Shown here piece by piece: positions 56,152 through 64,000 of a stretch of DNA of 64,000 bases. The stretch is from positions 46,406 to 110,405 of the forward strand of contig WTFU01000102.1 in the NCBI GenBank assembly GCA_011523945.1. The letters run 5' to 3'. How positions within the stretch are numbered: the first letter of the stretch is position 1; the number at the start of each line of letters is the position of its first letter. The position numbers and the translations under genes are program-made. Origin of the DNA: Mariniblastus sp. GTDB lineage: Bacteria > Planctomycetota > Planctomycetia > Pirellulales > Pirellulaceae. The notes under the pieces were generated by a model. That model was not told the DNA's origin. It saw nothing but the letters and a program-made list of their open reading frames with translations, and did no database searches.

Positions 56152-57504
56152 CTAATCGTTATTTTTGCGGTAGCTTTCAATGAGTTTTTTGACCGCGGTA
56201 TCTTGTTCAAAGAAACGATTTCCCTTAGATCCGTAAACTGCAACCACAGTGAAATATTGGTCGTCAACAGCACTGTCTAGTAGGTCTTCCGCGGAAAGAC
56301 AGAGTCGTCCAGAGCGGTTGGCCAATTTAAATTGCACGTTTCCAATCCCGTCAAAAGATCGGTAGATAACTTCGGTACACACGAGTTTGTCTGCTCGGGT
56401 AAAGTCAAATTCAAAGTCATATTCTTTGCCCTCATGGCTCATGCCCCGGGCAAGTCCGTCACGGATTTGTTCTTTGGTTAATTTCGGTCGAATGATAGTG
56501 CAGGCGTCCACATTCAGCGTGTCACTTAGTTCTCTAAAAAGGACCCCGTCTTTGCGCGCTTCGAGGGTACACTTTGGATCCTTGGCGAGTTGTAGTTGTG
56601 GGCACAGATTGTCTGGGTCCAGTTCTGCTCGCTCTTTTTGGCTTCCTATGTAAAGTGACGCGTGCGGCCAAAAACCTGGAAGAAATAAATTAGTGGCAGC
56701 ATCGTCATGTCGTGAAATAATGACATCGCCAGGTTGGAGGTATCGCTGGATTTTTCTTTGCACGACAGGGGTGACACGTTTCCGTTTCCACTGGTTTCGA
56801 ATTTCAGAGATCAAGCGTCCCGAAATTTTGAAGGCGCTAAAGCTAGTTTTTTGGATAACTCCAAGGCCTCGGCGCTTGGCAGAGTGTAGTCGGAATTGAA
56901 GTCGTTTCTTTAGATCGTCGTCGAGGTTGCTCTCGATATAAGGTATTTCTATTTTCAACAATTCGACAATCGGTAATAGTGTGGGGTCAGCGTCGAGCCC
57001 CAGGATTGTATTGCGGTTTTCTTCGAAATATTTTACACCTTGCCGGAAGATAATTACGTTTCGAAGTGACGTTAAAGACCGATAAACAGCGGTGAATTGT
57101 TTTCGAGGAATTCCATAACGAGGCTCTGCTTCATTGAGCTTTCGCCGAATCATTTTGTTGCTTCTAAAATTAACAATCAAATGCCGTCCGGACCGCCGAA
57201 GCATTGCCGCGGTACAAAAAGCAATCAGGAAGACCTTGTTATATTCAGCGTCATTCGGCTTAATCTGGTTGAAAATGATCGGTTTTAAATCCATCAGCAC
57301 TGAATAAAGTGCGGCTCGCACGGTGAGGTATTTGGAGAATTTCTCTCGAATTAATTCATCTTCTTCAGGAGTAAAATATCCCCGGGTTATTGCAGGTGAG
57401 AGTTGATTAACAACCTCGTTGATGGATTCGGAGGTGGGCAGTAGTGGCGCAATTGTTAACAGCGCTGTAGCAGAACCGTCGAGGACTTCAGATAGCGTGG
57501 GCAT
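56152..57504 (-). CDS. YiiX/YaeF-like permuted papain-fold peptidase with helical N-terminus
   Basis: About 450 residues from ATG 57504; the frame is open to TTG 57573. The C-terminal half has the permuted NlpC/P60-like fold of the YiiX/orthopoxvirus G6R group. It contains LQPGDVIISRHDDAAT, then catalytic His304 (FWPHASLYIGS) and Cys399 (DKLVCTEVIYRS), numbered from the TTG. The order His before Cys is the permuted one. The first 270 residues are helical and unrecognised, with no signal peptide seen, so location is unclear. Related enzymes cleave amide bonds in peptides or lipids. Confidence 0.75.
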   Translation of the reverse strand: MPTLSEVLDGSATALLTIAPLLPTSESINEVVNQLSPAITRGYFTPEEDELIREKFSKYLTVRAALYSVLMDLKPIIFNQIKPNDAEYNKVFLIAFCTAAMLRRSGRHLIVNFRSNKMIRRKLNEAEPRYGIPRKQFTAVYRSLTSLRNVIIFRQGVKYFEENRNTILGLDADPTLLPIVELLKIEIPYIESNLDDDLKKRLQFRLHSAKRRGLGVIQKTSFSAFKISGRLISEIRNQWKRKRVTPVVQRKIQRYLQPGDVIISRHDDAATNLFLPGFWPHASLYIGSQKERAELDPDNLCPQLQLAKDPKCTLEARKDGVLFRELSDTLNVDACTIIRPKLTKEQIRDGLARGMSHEGKEYDFEFDFTRADKLVCTEVIYRSFDGIGNVQFKLANRSGRLCLSAEDLLDSAVDDQYFTVVAVYGSKGNRFFEQDTAVKKLIESYRKNND

Positions 57505-57800
57505 CTCAGCAAACTCCGTTTGTTGGCGATCGTAATCGGGAGGAATACTTTGACGAGCCGCTGATTTTAGCAAACATTCTGAGGTGAAGCGCTTGCAGTT
57601 TGCGCGTTGAGTTAAAGTTCAGTTGTACTGCAGTTGTGATGAATTGTGTTCAAATCAGAAGATTGAGTGTTAGATTGAGGGATCTTCTCCTTGGTTTTAT
57701 TGAAAAACTGGTTTTATCCTTGTTTGTGGTGGTACGAACGGAGATAATTGAATGGCAGTCTCCGGTGCCGCGAGGCCATGAGTGTTAAGTGATCCAATAC

Positions 57801-58100
57801 ATGATGAATCTTTTTGCCACGAATAAACTAAAGTCCCGCAAGATTGAAATTGATCAATCTGATTTATGCGCTGAGAGCCCAGAGGTTCGCCGGCGATTAG
57901 ACCGTATCAGCCAAAATTATGATAAATTGGATTCGGTTCTCGAGCAGTTGGAGGCCAAAATGAAGGCGGATGATCGCTTGAGTGCTTTCGACGGCGACGA
58001 CGCGAACTTCGAGTTGACGTTTGGCATTAAAAGAAAACGTAAGTGGCGATCAACAAAATCTAAATCAAAATCGACGAGGCGTCCTCGAAAGCCACGTTGA
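57801..58100 (+). CDS. Small protein with basic C-terminal tail, unknown function
   Basis: About 99 residues from ATG 57801; a GTG at 57789 adds four. The N-terminal two thirds are helical (RRRLDRISQNYDKLDSVLEQ), likely a coiled coil. The C-terminus is very basic (KRKRKWRSTKSKSKSTRRP), so it may bind nucleic acid or phospholipid. Start choice is weak because no Shine-Dalgarno sequence is visible. It lies just before fhcA in the same orientation but with about 140 nt between them. No family recognised. Confidence 0.55.
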   Translation: MMNLFATNKLKSRKIEIDQSDLCAESPEVRRRLDRISQNYDKLDSVLEQLEAKMKADDRLSAFDGDDANFELTFGIKRKRKWRSTKSKSKSTRRPRKPR

Positions 58101-58240
58101 GCATTGTTTGAGGGTTGGTTTTTGACTCGGGGCAACCTAAGGCGAGCTTCTTCCCAATCGGACTGGTTCAATTTCGCCGGTCGCGTCACAATGGGTTCGA
58201 ACCGAATTAGTCTTTTACCATTATAAGCGTTTTGATTTCG

Positions 58241-59908
58241 ATGGAGTCTTATCTAAAACTTGCGGGTGGCACGGTTATTGACCCGGTCTCAAAGATGACT
58301 GGCGAGGTGAGGGACATTTGGATTCGGGGTGGTCAAATTGTTAATCCTCCGACTGAATCAGTCCCACATAAGACGATTGATGTTTCCGGTCGAATCGTGA
58401 TGGCTGGTGCAGTCGATATGCACTGTCATATTGCTGGTCCCAAAGTCAACACGGCAAGGAAAATGCAGCCCGAACAGAATCGGTCTGTCCCTCAAGGGCG
58501 TAGCGCGTTGGAAGATGGAATTTTGCACAGCGGTTCTATGGGAAGTGTGCCAAGCATTTTTACGACAGGATATCGGTACACGGGGCTTGGCTATACCACC
58601 TGTTTTGATGCAGCGGTTCCCCCTTTGACCGCTCGGCATGCGCATTTTGAATTTGAGCAAATCCCCAATGTTGACACCGGATTTTTTACCCTGGTGGGCA
58701 ACAATCATTACATCATGGATTGCATTGCCAACGGTGATGATGCAGGTTTGCAGTCGTTTCTCGGATGGCTAATGAAACGGGTAGGCGCCTTTGCTCCTAA
58801 AATTGTGAATCCGGGTGGAGTTGAATTGTGGAAGCAATCGCGGAACGGAAACGCAAGAGATTTGGATCAAAGAGTGGATGGATTCGGCATTACTCCGCGT
58901 CAAATTATTCAATCAATAACGCGAGCGGCAAATGCTCTGGACCTGCCTCATCCAGTCCATATTCATACAAACAATCTCGGAATTCCCGGTAATTGGGAAA
59001 CGACTTTAGAGACGTTGAAAGCGGTAAATGGGACACGGGCTCACCTGGCGCACATTCAGTTTCACAGTTATGGAGGAGGTTCGGAGGAAGAGACCTCCCT
59101 TTGCTCTAAAACCCGCGTTTTGGCAGAGTACATCAATAATCATTCGGAACTCACGATCGATGTCGGGCAAGTTTTGTTTGGACAGACGACCAGTATGACT
59201 GGAGATGGACCGCTCGGTTATTACCTTCAAAAAATCAGTGGTGAAAAATGGTATTCCGCAGACGCGGAATTGGAGTCGGGGTGTGGTGTTTCTCCGATTG
59301 CGTATAAGAACAAAAACTTTATTCACGCTTTGCAGTGGGCGATTGGCCTCGAGTGGTATCTCTTGGTTGACAATCCCTGGCAAGTGGCGATGAGCACGGA
59401 TCATCCGAACGGAGGCAGTTTTCTAGCCTACCCTCAGATTGTTCGCCTGTTGATGGATCGAGAATTTCGACGTGAAAAAATCGCTCAGTTAAATCCGGCA
59501 GTTTTAAAACACTCGTGTTTGGCAGATTTAGACCGTGAGTACACCTTGAGTGAAATTGCAGTGATTACCCGCGCGGGCCCGGCAAGAATCCTCGGCTTGA
59601 AAAATAAAGGTCATTTAGGGTCCGGGGCCGACGCAGACATCTGTGTTTACGAACCTAATTCAAACTACCAACGGATGTTTGAATTGCCGCACATGGTCAT
59701 CAAAGGTGGCAAGGTTTTGGTTGAAAATACTGAAATTCGACAAACGGTCGAAGGGAAAACCATAGTCGCCAATCCAAACTATGACCAAGGTCGAAATGAC
59801 TCCATTGAAAATTGGTTCTCAAGCCACTACTCCCTCCAAAGTGAACACTATGGTATTCGAGCGGGCAATGCGTTTCGTCGGCAGTTTGAATCTGTCGACC
59901 CGACTTAG
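58241..59908 (+). CDS. fhcA: Formylmethanofuran dehydrogenase/formyltransferase-hydrolase subunit A
   Basis: This 555-residue amidohydrolase-fold protein of the FwdA/FmdA/FhcA family hydrolyses formyl-MFR-like C1 carriers to formate as part of the H4MPT C1 pathway. Metal motifs are in place: DMHCHIAGP (His64 and His66 counted from the TTG at 58232), HIHTNNLG, HLAHIQFHSYGGGS and STDHPNGGS. Length is close to bacterial FhcA (about 550 residues). I chose ATG 58241. No fhcB, C or D gene lies beside it in this window; such genes are scattered in some planctomycetes. Its metabolic partner steps could connect to the glycine cleavage and serine genes here. Confidence 0.93.
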   Translation: MESYLKLAGGTVIDPVSKMTGEVRDIWIRGGQIVNPPTESVPHKTIDVSGRIVMAGAVDMHCHIAGPKVNTARKMQPEQNRSVPQGRSALEDGILHSGSMGSVPSIFTTGYRYTGLGYTTCFDAAVPPLTARHAHFEFEQIPNVDTGFFTLVGNNHYIMDCIANGDDAGLQSFLGWLMKRVGAFAPKIVNPGGVELWKQSRNGNARDLDQRVDGFGITPRQIIQSITRAANALDLPHPVHIHTNNLGIPGNWETTLETLKAVNGTRAHLAHIQFHSYGGGSEEETSLCSKTRVLAEYINNHSELTIDVGQVLFGQTTSMTGDGPLGYYLQKISGEKWYSADAELESGCGVSPIAYKNKNFIHALQWAIGLEWYLLVDNPWQVAMSTDHPNGGSFLAYPQIVRLLMDREFRREKIAQLNPAVLKHSCLADLDREYTLSEIAVITRAGPARILGLKNKGHLGSGADADICVYEPNSNYQRMFELPHMVIKGGKVLVENTEIRQTVEGKTIVANPNYDQGRNDSIENWFSSHYSLQSEHYGIRAGNAFRRQFESVDPT

Positions 59909-59954
59909 GAACCTCGCGTGTATTTCGAAGGTCGGAAACGGCGAGTGTTCGGGG

Positions 59955-62222
59955 CTATTGGGAGGCTTGAATCAGATTCAGGTCATCCGTCGACTCAGCA
60001 TTCAGTTCTTTCTTTAAGCGTTTGATAAGTGCTTCCACTTGGCGTTGAATCTGTTGAGGCGCCGTGACGATTAAGCAATTGCAGACGGGTTGGTAGATAT
60101 AGCGGACTTTTTCTGAGTTAAGTTGTGAGCCAAGCGTTTCAATAAGCAATCGCTGAAATTGAGGTGTGGGCAATCGTTCCGGAACTAAACCACTCAGCGC
60201 GTAAACCTCAAGGTCGATAAGTTGAGCTGCGCGGTCGAAGGTTGTAATCATGAGCGTTTTACCGTCGACCGCCGTGTAGGTAAGATTCATGGATCGAGTT
60301 AACTCTTCGATCGTGCGTTGCATGGTGGTTTCGACGACATTGCCAGGAACGGAGGTTTGCGGCCCCCAACCGTCGCTTATAAGAGCGTTAAAGTCAGGAA
60401 TTGTGGTGATGCCAGTGTTTTTACGAAGACGTTCCAGGAATACTGTCAAATCGGACTGGACGGATTGCTTGAGCTGAGAATTCTGGGCAAGCTCTGATTC
60501 AAGTTTCTTCCATTTTGAAGCGAGTGTTTTAATCGCAGTTGAATCCGTCGGATCGGCCTTAAGCTTCAACGACGCGTTCAGCTTGGTCAATAATTCTTCA
60601 ATTTGATTTTGAACCGATTCACTGCAGTTAACAACAATTTGATTGTCCTTCACCGTAATGCTTGCCGGTTCGTTTGCAGCGACCCACGATTCAGGTGCGA
60701 TGAGAACCTGGATTTCAGAAATTAGCTGAAGTCTGGATTCTGGATTTAATGCAATAAGGGCCGGAAAGTCGAATGTTTTCTGGGTTTTCTCACTGCCGGG
60801 GAAAACGCCAACAGAAATTCCATTTCCTTCTACTCTGTATTGCATTTCCAGCGAGGCTAAAAGGTCATCCAGGGTTTCTTTGAGTGAGGCGTTTGATTTG
60901 TCAAACTTAACTTTGGGATTAGGTAGTTTCCCTGAAGCCGCAATCGAACGGGCGTCAATTGTTATTGGCAAGCCGGATAGTGAGGAAAGGTCGCGTAGGA
61001 TTCTCTGTAAGTGAACCGGCGAGTCAAATTTCATTCCCGGCACAAACAGCTCAAGCGTTTCTTCAATTTCCAGTTCGGGAATCTCGGATTTGTTGATAAC
61101 GTATTTTGGAATTCCGATGTTCTCGCGAGTACGGATCGCGGCAGTTAGATCCTTGAATTCCATCAGTGAGGTGCCAGCGCCCGCGAGTAAGTCGGTTAAG
61201 TTGCCAAGATCGTTTTCAAAGGCTTCGACCATGCCAATTTGGGTTTGGGACGAAGGTTCTTCCGTTGGCTCAATATCCAGCGGTGAGCTCGCCGGTGGTT
61301 TGGAGAACGGGCTCGCTCCGGATAGTTTGGGGGGCGCTTCCATTTCTTTGAATTCTTGATCGTTTTCTGTGTTGTTCTCCTGATTAGGGTTTGCGAGTTC
61401 ACCTACGCCCGGAGCACCCATCTCTTGCAGTTTAAAATTCTTACCCCCCGTTTTCGCAGGCGGTTCGGTGGCGACTTGATCAATATTGTTTTCAGTTTGT
61501 TGGTTGGTTGCTTGTTGGTGATCTGGATGGGGTTGAGCGTCGACGATCGGTGGCGCTTCACCCACATCCGGAGTGCCTTGTTTTTCAACTGGAGCTTCCG
61601 CAAAGGGGCCCACCTCTATCAGGTCATCTTCTTCGAGCATGCCTTCCGGATTGTTTGCTTCGGCGACGGGATCCAAGTTAGATTGGGGGTCGGTCGCGTT
61701 AGCAGTTTCTGATTTTTTTGGAGATGCATTAAGAACAATCGCTACGCAAACGGCAGCTAGTAACAGAATCGTTGCTAACCCGCCAAATATCACAAGTGAA
61801 AATGTTTTACGACGTCGCGTTCCTTCTCCAGTCCATTGATCATTAGGAAGCACTGGTCCTTTCACTAAATGGTCTGGGTTGTTTTTTTGAGCTGAACCAC
61901 TTGGCTTGGAAGTCCGGGCGGCGGCTTCAGATGAAGATGTTTTGTGGGAAGGAGCGGACGGGGGAATCGAGGCGGGTAAAGCGTCGGTCAGAAGGTCTTC
62001 GATATCCTCAAAGTTTCCGTTGCCAGCGACAGATGATTCTTCAAAACTTTCACCGGAAATCTGTGAATCAGATTGTGATGGAGGAGGTGACCATCCTGCC
62101 GGCGGCGTCACGTGCAACATGGTTCCGCATTTCGGACAGGCTAGTAATTGTCCAACGGCTGAGGCTTTGGTGACCTTCAGTCGGGCTGCACATGACTTGC
62201 AGATGAGGGAAAATGGCTGCAC
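59955..62222 (-). CDS. Zinc-ribbon, single-helix membrane protein with secretin-N/STN-like repeats
   Basis: This 755-residue protein starts at GTG 62222 with GAGG 7 nt upstream. A zinc ribbon (Cys8, Cys11, Cys29, Cys32) is followed by a Pro/Ser-rich linker and one transmembrane helix (about 141-165). A long acidic, Asn/Pro/Glu-rich region leads to a C-terminal part with folded repeats. One repeat (LRDLSSLSGLPITIDARSI ... LKETLDDLLASLEMQYRVEG) has the pattern of STN/secretin N domains; two similar stretches follow. The ribbon should be cytoplasmic and the repeats outside. Function unknown. Confidence 0.72.
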   Translation of the reverse strand: MQPFSLICKSCAARLKVTKASAVGQLLACPKCGTMLHVTPPAGWSPPPSQSDSQISGESFEESSVAGNGNFEDIEDLLTDALPASIPPSAPSHKTSSSEAAARTSKPSGSAQKNNPDHLVKGPVLPNDQWTGEGTRRRKTFSLVIFGGLATILLLAAVCVAIVLNASPKKSETANATDPQSNLDPVAEANNPEGMLEEDDLIEVGPFAEAPVEKQGTPDVGEAPPIVDAQPHPDHQQATNQQTENNIDQVATEPPAKTGGKNFKLQEMGAPGVGELANPNQENNTENDQEFKEMEAPPKLSGASPFSKPPASSPLDIEPTEEPSSQTQIGMVEAFENDLGNLTDLLAGAGTSLMEFKDLTAAIRTRENIGIPKYVINKSEIPELEIEETLELFVPGMKFDSPVHLQRILRDLSSLSGLPITIDARSIAASGKLPNPKVKFDKSNASLKETLDDLLASLEMQYRVEGNGISVGVFPGSEKTQKTFDFPALIALNPESRLQLISEIQVLIAPESWVAANEPASITVKDNQIVVNCSESVQNQIEELLTKLNASLKLKADPTDSTAIKTLASKWKKLESELAQNSQLKQSVQSDLTVFLERLRKNTGITTIPDFNALISDGWGPQTSVPGNVVETTMQRTIEELTRSMNLTYTAVDGKTLMITTFDRAAQLIDLEVYALSGLVPERLPTPQFQRLLIETLGSQLNSEKVRYIYQPVCNCLIVTAPQQIQRQVEALIKRLKKELNAESTDDLNLIQASQ

Positions 62223-62556
62223 CGGAGAACCTCGTCGAGTGAATGTAGTCGTTTACCGGACGGCGACGTGACGGAACATGGTTTTTTCCACGGTTCGCTG
62301 TACCGAATCATTCTATGGTTTTCGTCGACATTGCACACGCCATCTTTCAATCGAATTACGGAAACCATTCGATTTACTTGGGTTTCGGCGGTTCTCCGGG
62401 GCTTACAGGCATGTTCCCTGGCAATTATCTGGCGACACTTAGTCGATGGCAAGTTTAAGCTTGAAATCTGGGGTGTTCGTGGGGCTGGGGTTTGTTTGAC
62501 AAAAAAGATTTCTTGTCAGGTCGTGTCTGGGGCGGGACGGGAAAACGATTGCTGAA
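62223..62556. other. Intergenic region between two envelope-protein genes
   Basis: No gene seen. A perfect hairpin AATCGAA/TTCGATT (62349-62374, loop 12 nt) lies in the middle. A weaker TGACAA/TTGTCA stem occurs near 62500. The gap is too long to assume one operon. Confidence 0.4.
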
Positions 62557-64000
62557 TTAGGGTAACTCAGGTACCTGAAATGCGGGGGGCAATTTGTAGG
62601 ATTTAGCAGCTGCCGCGGCCCTGGTCGTAATCAAAATTGCTTTTTGTCCCGGCTTTTCTGGATCATCGCTTACCACCCAAATTAGTTTACACATTGGGTC
62701 GTTCGCTCCGGAGATATCTTTGGAAGGATTGGCGGCAATCATGATGGAAGTCAGGATTTCTGAGACGCTTTTTTGTTCGATCACCAGTTCGCTTGGACGT
62801 TGATTTTTTGTGATGCCGTCTTTTTCAAGATCCGATCCAATCAGGCGGATGTTGAATTCGAAAGGAAGTTTGCCAAGGTCATCTTTTATTTCTGTTTGGA
62901 GATCTGCGATAAGTACATTCAGATCGGGAGGGTTGGCGATATTTAAATCTCGTTTCATTGCGAGCAACTCATCGAGTGTTTGGGGACCGGCGTATTGGGG
63001 CTCGACGGCAGCCCCGGTTCCAGCAGAAAATGAAATGGCATGTTCGGTGGCTGCGAGTAAGTTGTGTGCCGCCATTGGCGGGAGCCAGCAGTTCGCGATT
63101 ACCTGACCATGCTCGACGTTCCAACGTAGATTTTTGTAGAAGTCCGCAAGCATTCCACCATAGCGAATACGTACTACATCCCAATATTGACTAGACGGTA
63201 TCTTGGCGACGAACAGCATGATTTGATCACGCTGTTTCTTAAATTCGGCGGCCATCATTGTCTGCAGATCCAACGCTTTTAGATCGACGTTTTTGTCGAG
63301 GATTAATTCGCAGTAACACTCCTCGTCGAGGTGGAAACTAACGAGACCTCCTCGAACTTCATCCGGAATCATAATGCTTAGCTCTCGGTTGAGCAGTTTC
63401 GCCCGAGGACCCATGAGGCTTTGTCCCTGATCGTTGAATAATGAACTCCGCAAAAACAGCATGTTGACATGGCGATCACGGTCAGTCCATTCCAGCAGGT
63501 CTCCTAAGGAGCCGGCAAGCATTGAAACGCCGAGATTGAGGGCAACATTTTCAATCAGTTGTTTTTCACCGAAGGCAAATTTCGTGATTTGGATTTCGGA
63601 ATTCTGCTCGCTAACGGATTCCTCTTGGTCTTCTGAGAAGTCACCATCGACAGGAGCGGTCGGCGCGAGAGTATTGGCTTGGTTGTCGTAAATAAGATAA
63701 AACGCGGTTTTTCCATCATTGGACGTGTAGATTTCCTGTTGATTTTCAAGCGATTGTAACGTGGGGCCGTTCCACGCTTGCATTAGACGTGATTTTTCCA
63801 CGGGGTTTCGAAGCTCAACAATGAAATACGGTGAGTAGGTTAACTCCCCGGTATTGTGAAATGTTACCGTTAACCGTTCGATGTTTTCGAGTTCTGCTCC
63901 ACTTTGATTTTGGAAGTTTTTAATGACCTCAGCCATCGGCGGGCCGAGGCTCTGCACGACTAAATTCCCTTCAGGAGAACTCAGCAGCTCCGATAACCGA
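62557..64000 (-). CDS. Envelope protein of unknown function, 5' end beyond the window
   Basis: The frame continues to the right edge without a stop, so the start lies outside; at least 481 residues are visible. The protein has strand-helix modules such as YFIVELRNPVEKSRLMQAW with GKTAFYLIYD, and a C-terminal repeat (VSEILTSIMIAANPS ... ILITTRAAAAAKSYKL) similar in pattern to the repeats of the neighbouring protein at 59955. It ends in a Pro/Leu-rich tail. No named family recognised. It may be exported, but the signal is outside the window. It may be a distant relative of the secreted protein at 37529. Confidence 0.65.
   Translation of the reverse strand, partial: RLSELLSSPEGNLVVQSLGPPMAEVIKNFQNQSGAELENIERLTVTFHNTGELTYSPYFIVELRNPVEKSRLMQAWNGPTLQSLENQQEIYTSNDGKTAFYLIYDNQANTLAPTAPVDGDFSEDQEESVSEQNSEIQITKFAFGEKQLIENVALNLGVSMLAGSLGDLLEWTDRDRHVNMLFLRSSLFNDQGQSLMGPRAKLLNRELSIMIPDEVRGGLVSFHLDEECYCELILDKNVDLKALDLQTMMAAEFKKQRDQIMLFVAKIPSSQYWDVVRIRYGGMLADFYKNLRWNVEHGQVIANCWLPPMAAHNLLAATEHAISFSAGTGAAVEPQYAGPQTLDELLAMKRDLNIANPPDLNVLIADLQTEIKDDLGKLPFEFNIRLIGSDLEKDGITKNQRPSELVIEQKSVSEILTSIMIAANPSKDISGANDPMCKLIWVVSDDPEKPGQKAILITTRAAAAAKSYKLPPAFQVPELP

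Noticed and set aside
58190..58205. GGTTCGAACC, resembling a tRNA T-arm
   Set aside because: No acceptor stem, anticodon arm or CCA-like context around it; it is a short palindrome.
1..64000. CRISPR array, insertion sequence, prophage or integron
   Set aside because: No regular direct repeats with spacers, transposase, integrase or phage structural gene was seen.

Overview
The window looks like chromosomal backbone of a planctomycete (Planctomycetota), probably near Pirellulales. It has a moderate G+C content by eye and many genes without a clear Shine-Dalgarno sequence. It carries a formylmethanofuran-dehydrogenase-type FhcA subunit, a marker of the tetrahydromethanopterin C1 pathway known in planctomycetes. 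It also encodes GatCAB together with GlnRS, and many signal-peptide or lipoprotein genes of unknown function. I see no phage, transposase, CRISPR array, rRNA or tRNA gene. The lineage is inferred from gene content, not from a search.

Layout. 1-5400 (minus): 5' end of a small gene, the gatC-gatA-gatB operon, rpmB and a truncated UvrC/Cho-like GIY-YIG protein. 5.4-8.9 kb: an 830-base gene-free stretch with an orphan Rho-independent terminator, then comEC (+). 8.9-12.7 kb: two tandem ABC ATPase/permease pairs (minus). 13-16.5 kb: an L7/L12-C-terminal-like small protein, birA, a Pro/Asn-rich lipoprotein and Mn-type sodA. 16.8-30 kb: diguanylate cyclase, FAH-family hydrolase, membrane protein, gltX, pepE, glnS, a two-component system, lipoprotein, acyl desaturase and PfkB/adenosine kinase. 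30.4-38.6 kb (+): degenerate ThpR, recA with a basic N-terminal extension and hairpin-rich upstream region, PDZ-hydrolase, alaS and a secreted protein. 38.7-52.6 kb (minus): M48 peptidase, serC-serA, TPR lipoprotein, an ECF sigma/anti-sigma pair, FHA protein, a lipoate/octanoate transferase and the glycine cleavage genes gcvT-gcvH-gcvP. 52.6-64 kb: a highly structured leader upstream of a YhhQ-type queuosine-precursor transporter, a MORN-repeat protein, a YiiX-like peptidase, fhcA, and two envelope proteins, the last running off the right edge.

Links between genes. serA/serC make serine, and gcvTHP with the lipoyl transferase break down glycine to a C1 unit. fhcA belongs to the H4MPT branch of C1 transfer, so the window is rich in serine/glycine/C1 metabolism although the genes are not one operon. 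A second theme is aminoacyl-tRNA supply: gatCAB, gltX, glnS and alaS.

The most interesting unexplained signal is at 52863-53013. Two 23-nt arms form an uninterrupted helix with 19 Watson-Crick and 4 G-U pairs in plus-strand RNA. They enclose a 105-nt partly self-complementary loop, preceded by a promoter-like sequence and followed by three more hairpins, the last ending 4 nt before the transporter start codon. It could be a new cis-regulatory RNA, a 6S-like rod RNA or a MITE remnant. Secondary candidates are the terminated gene-free region before comEC and the inverted repeats upstream of recA.
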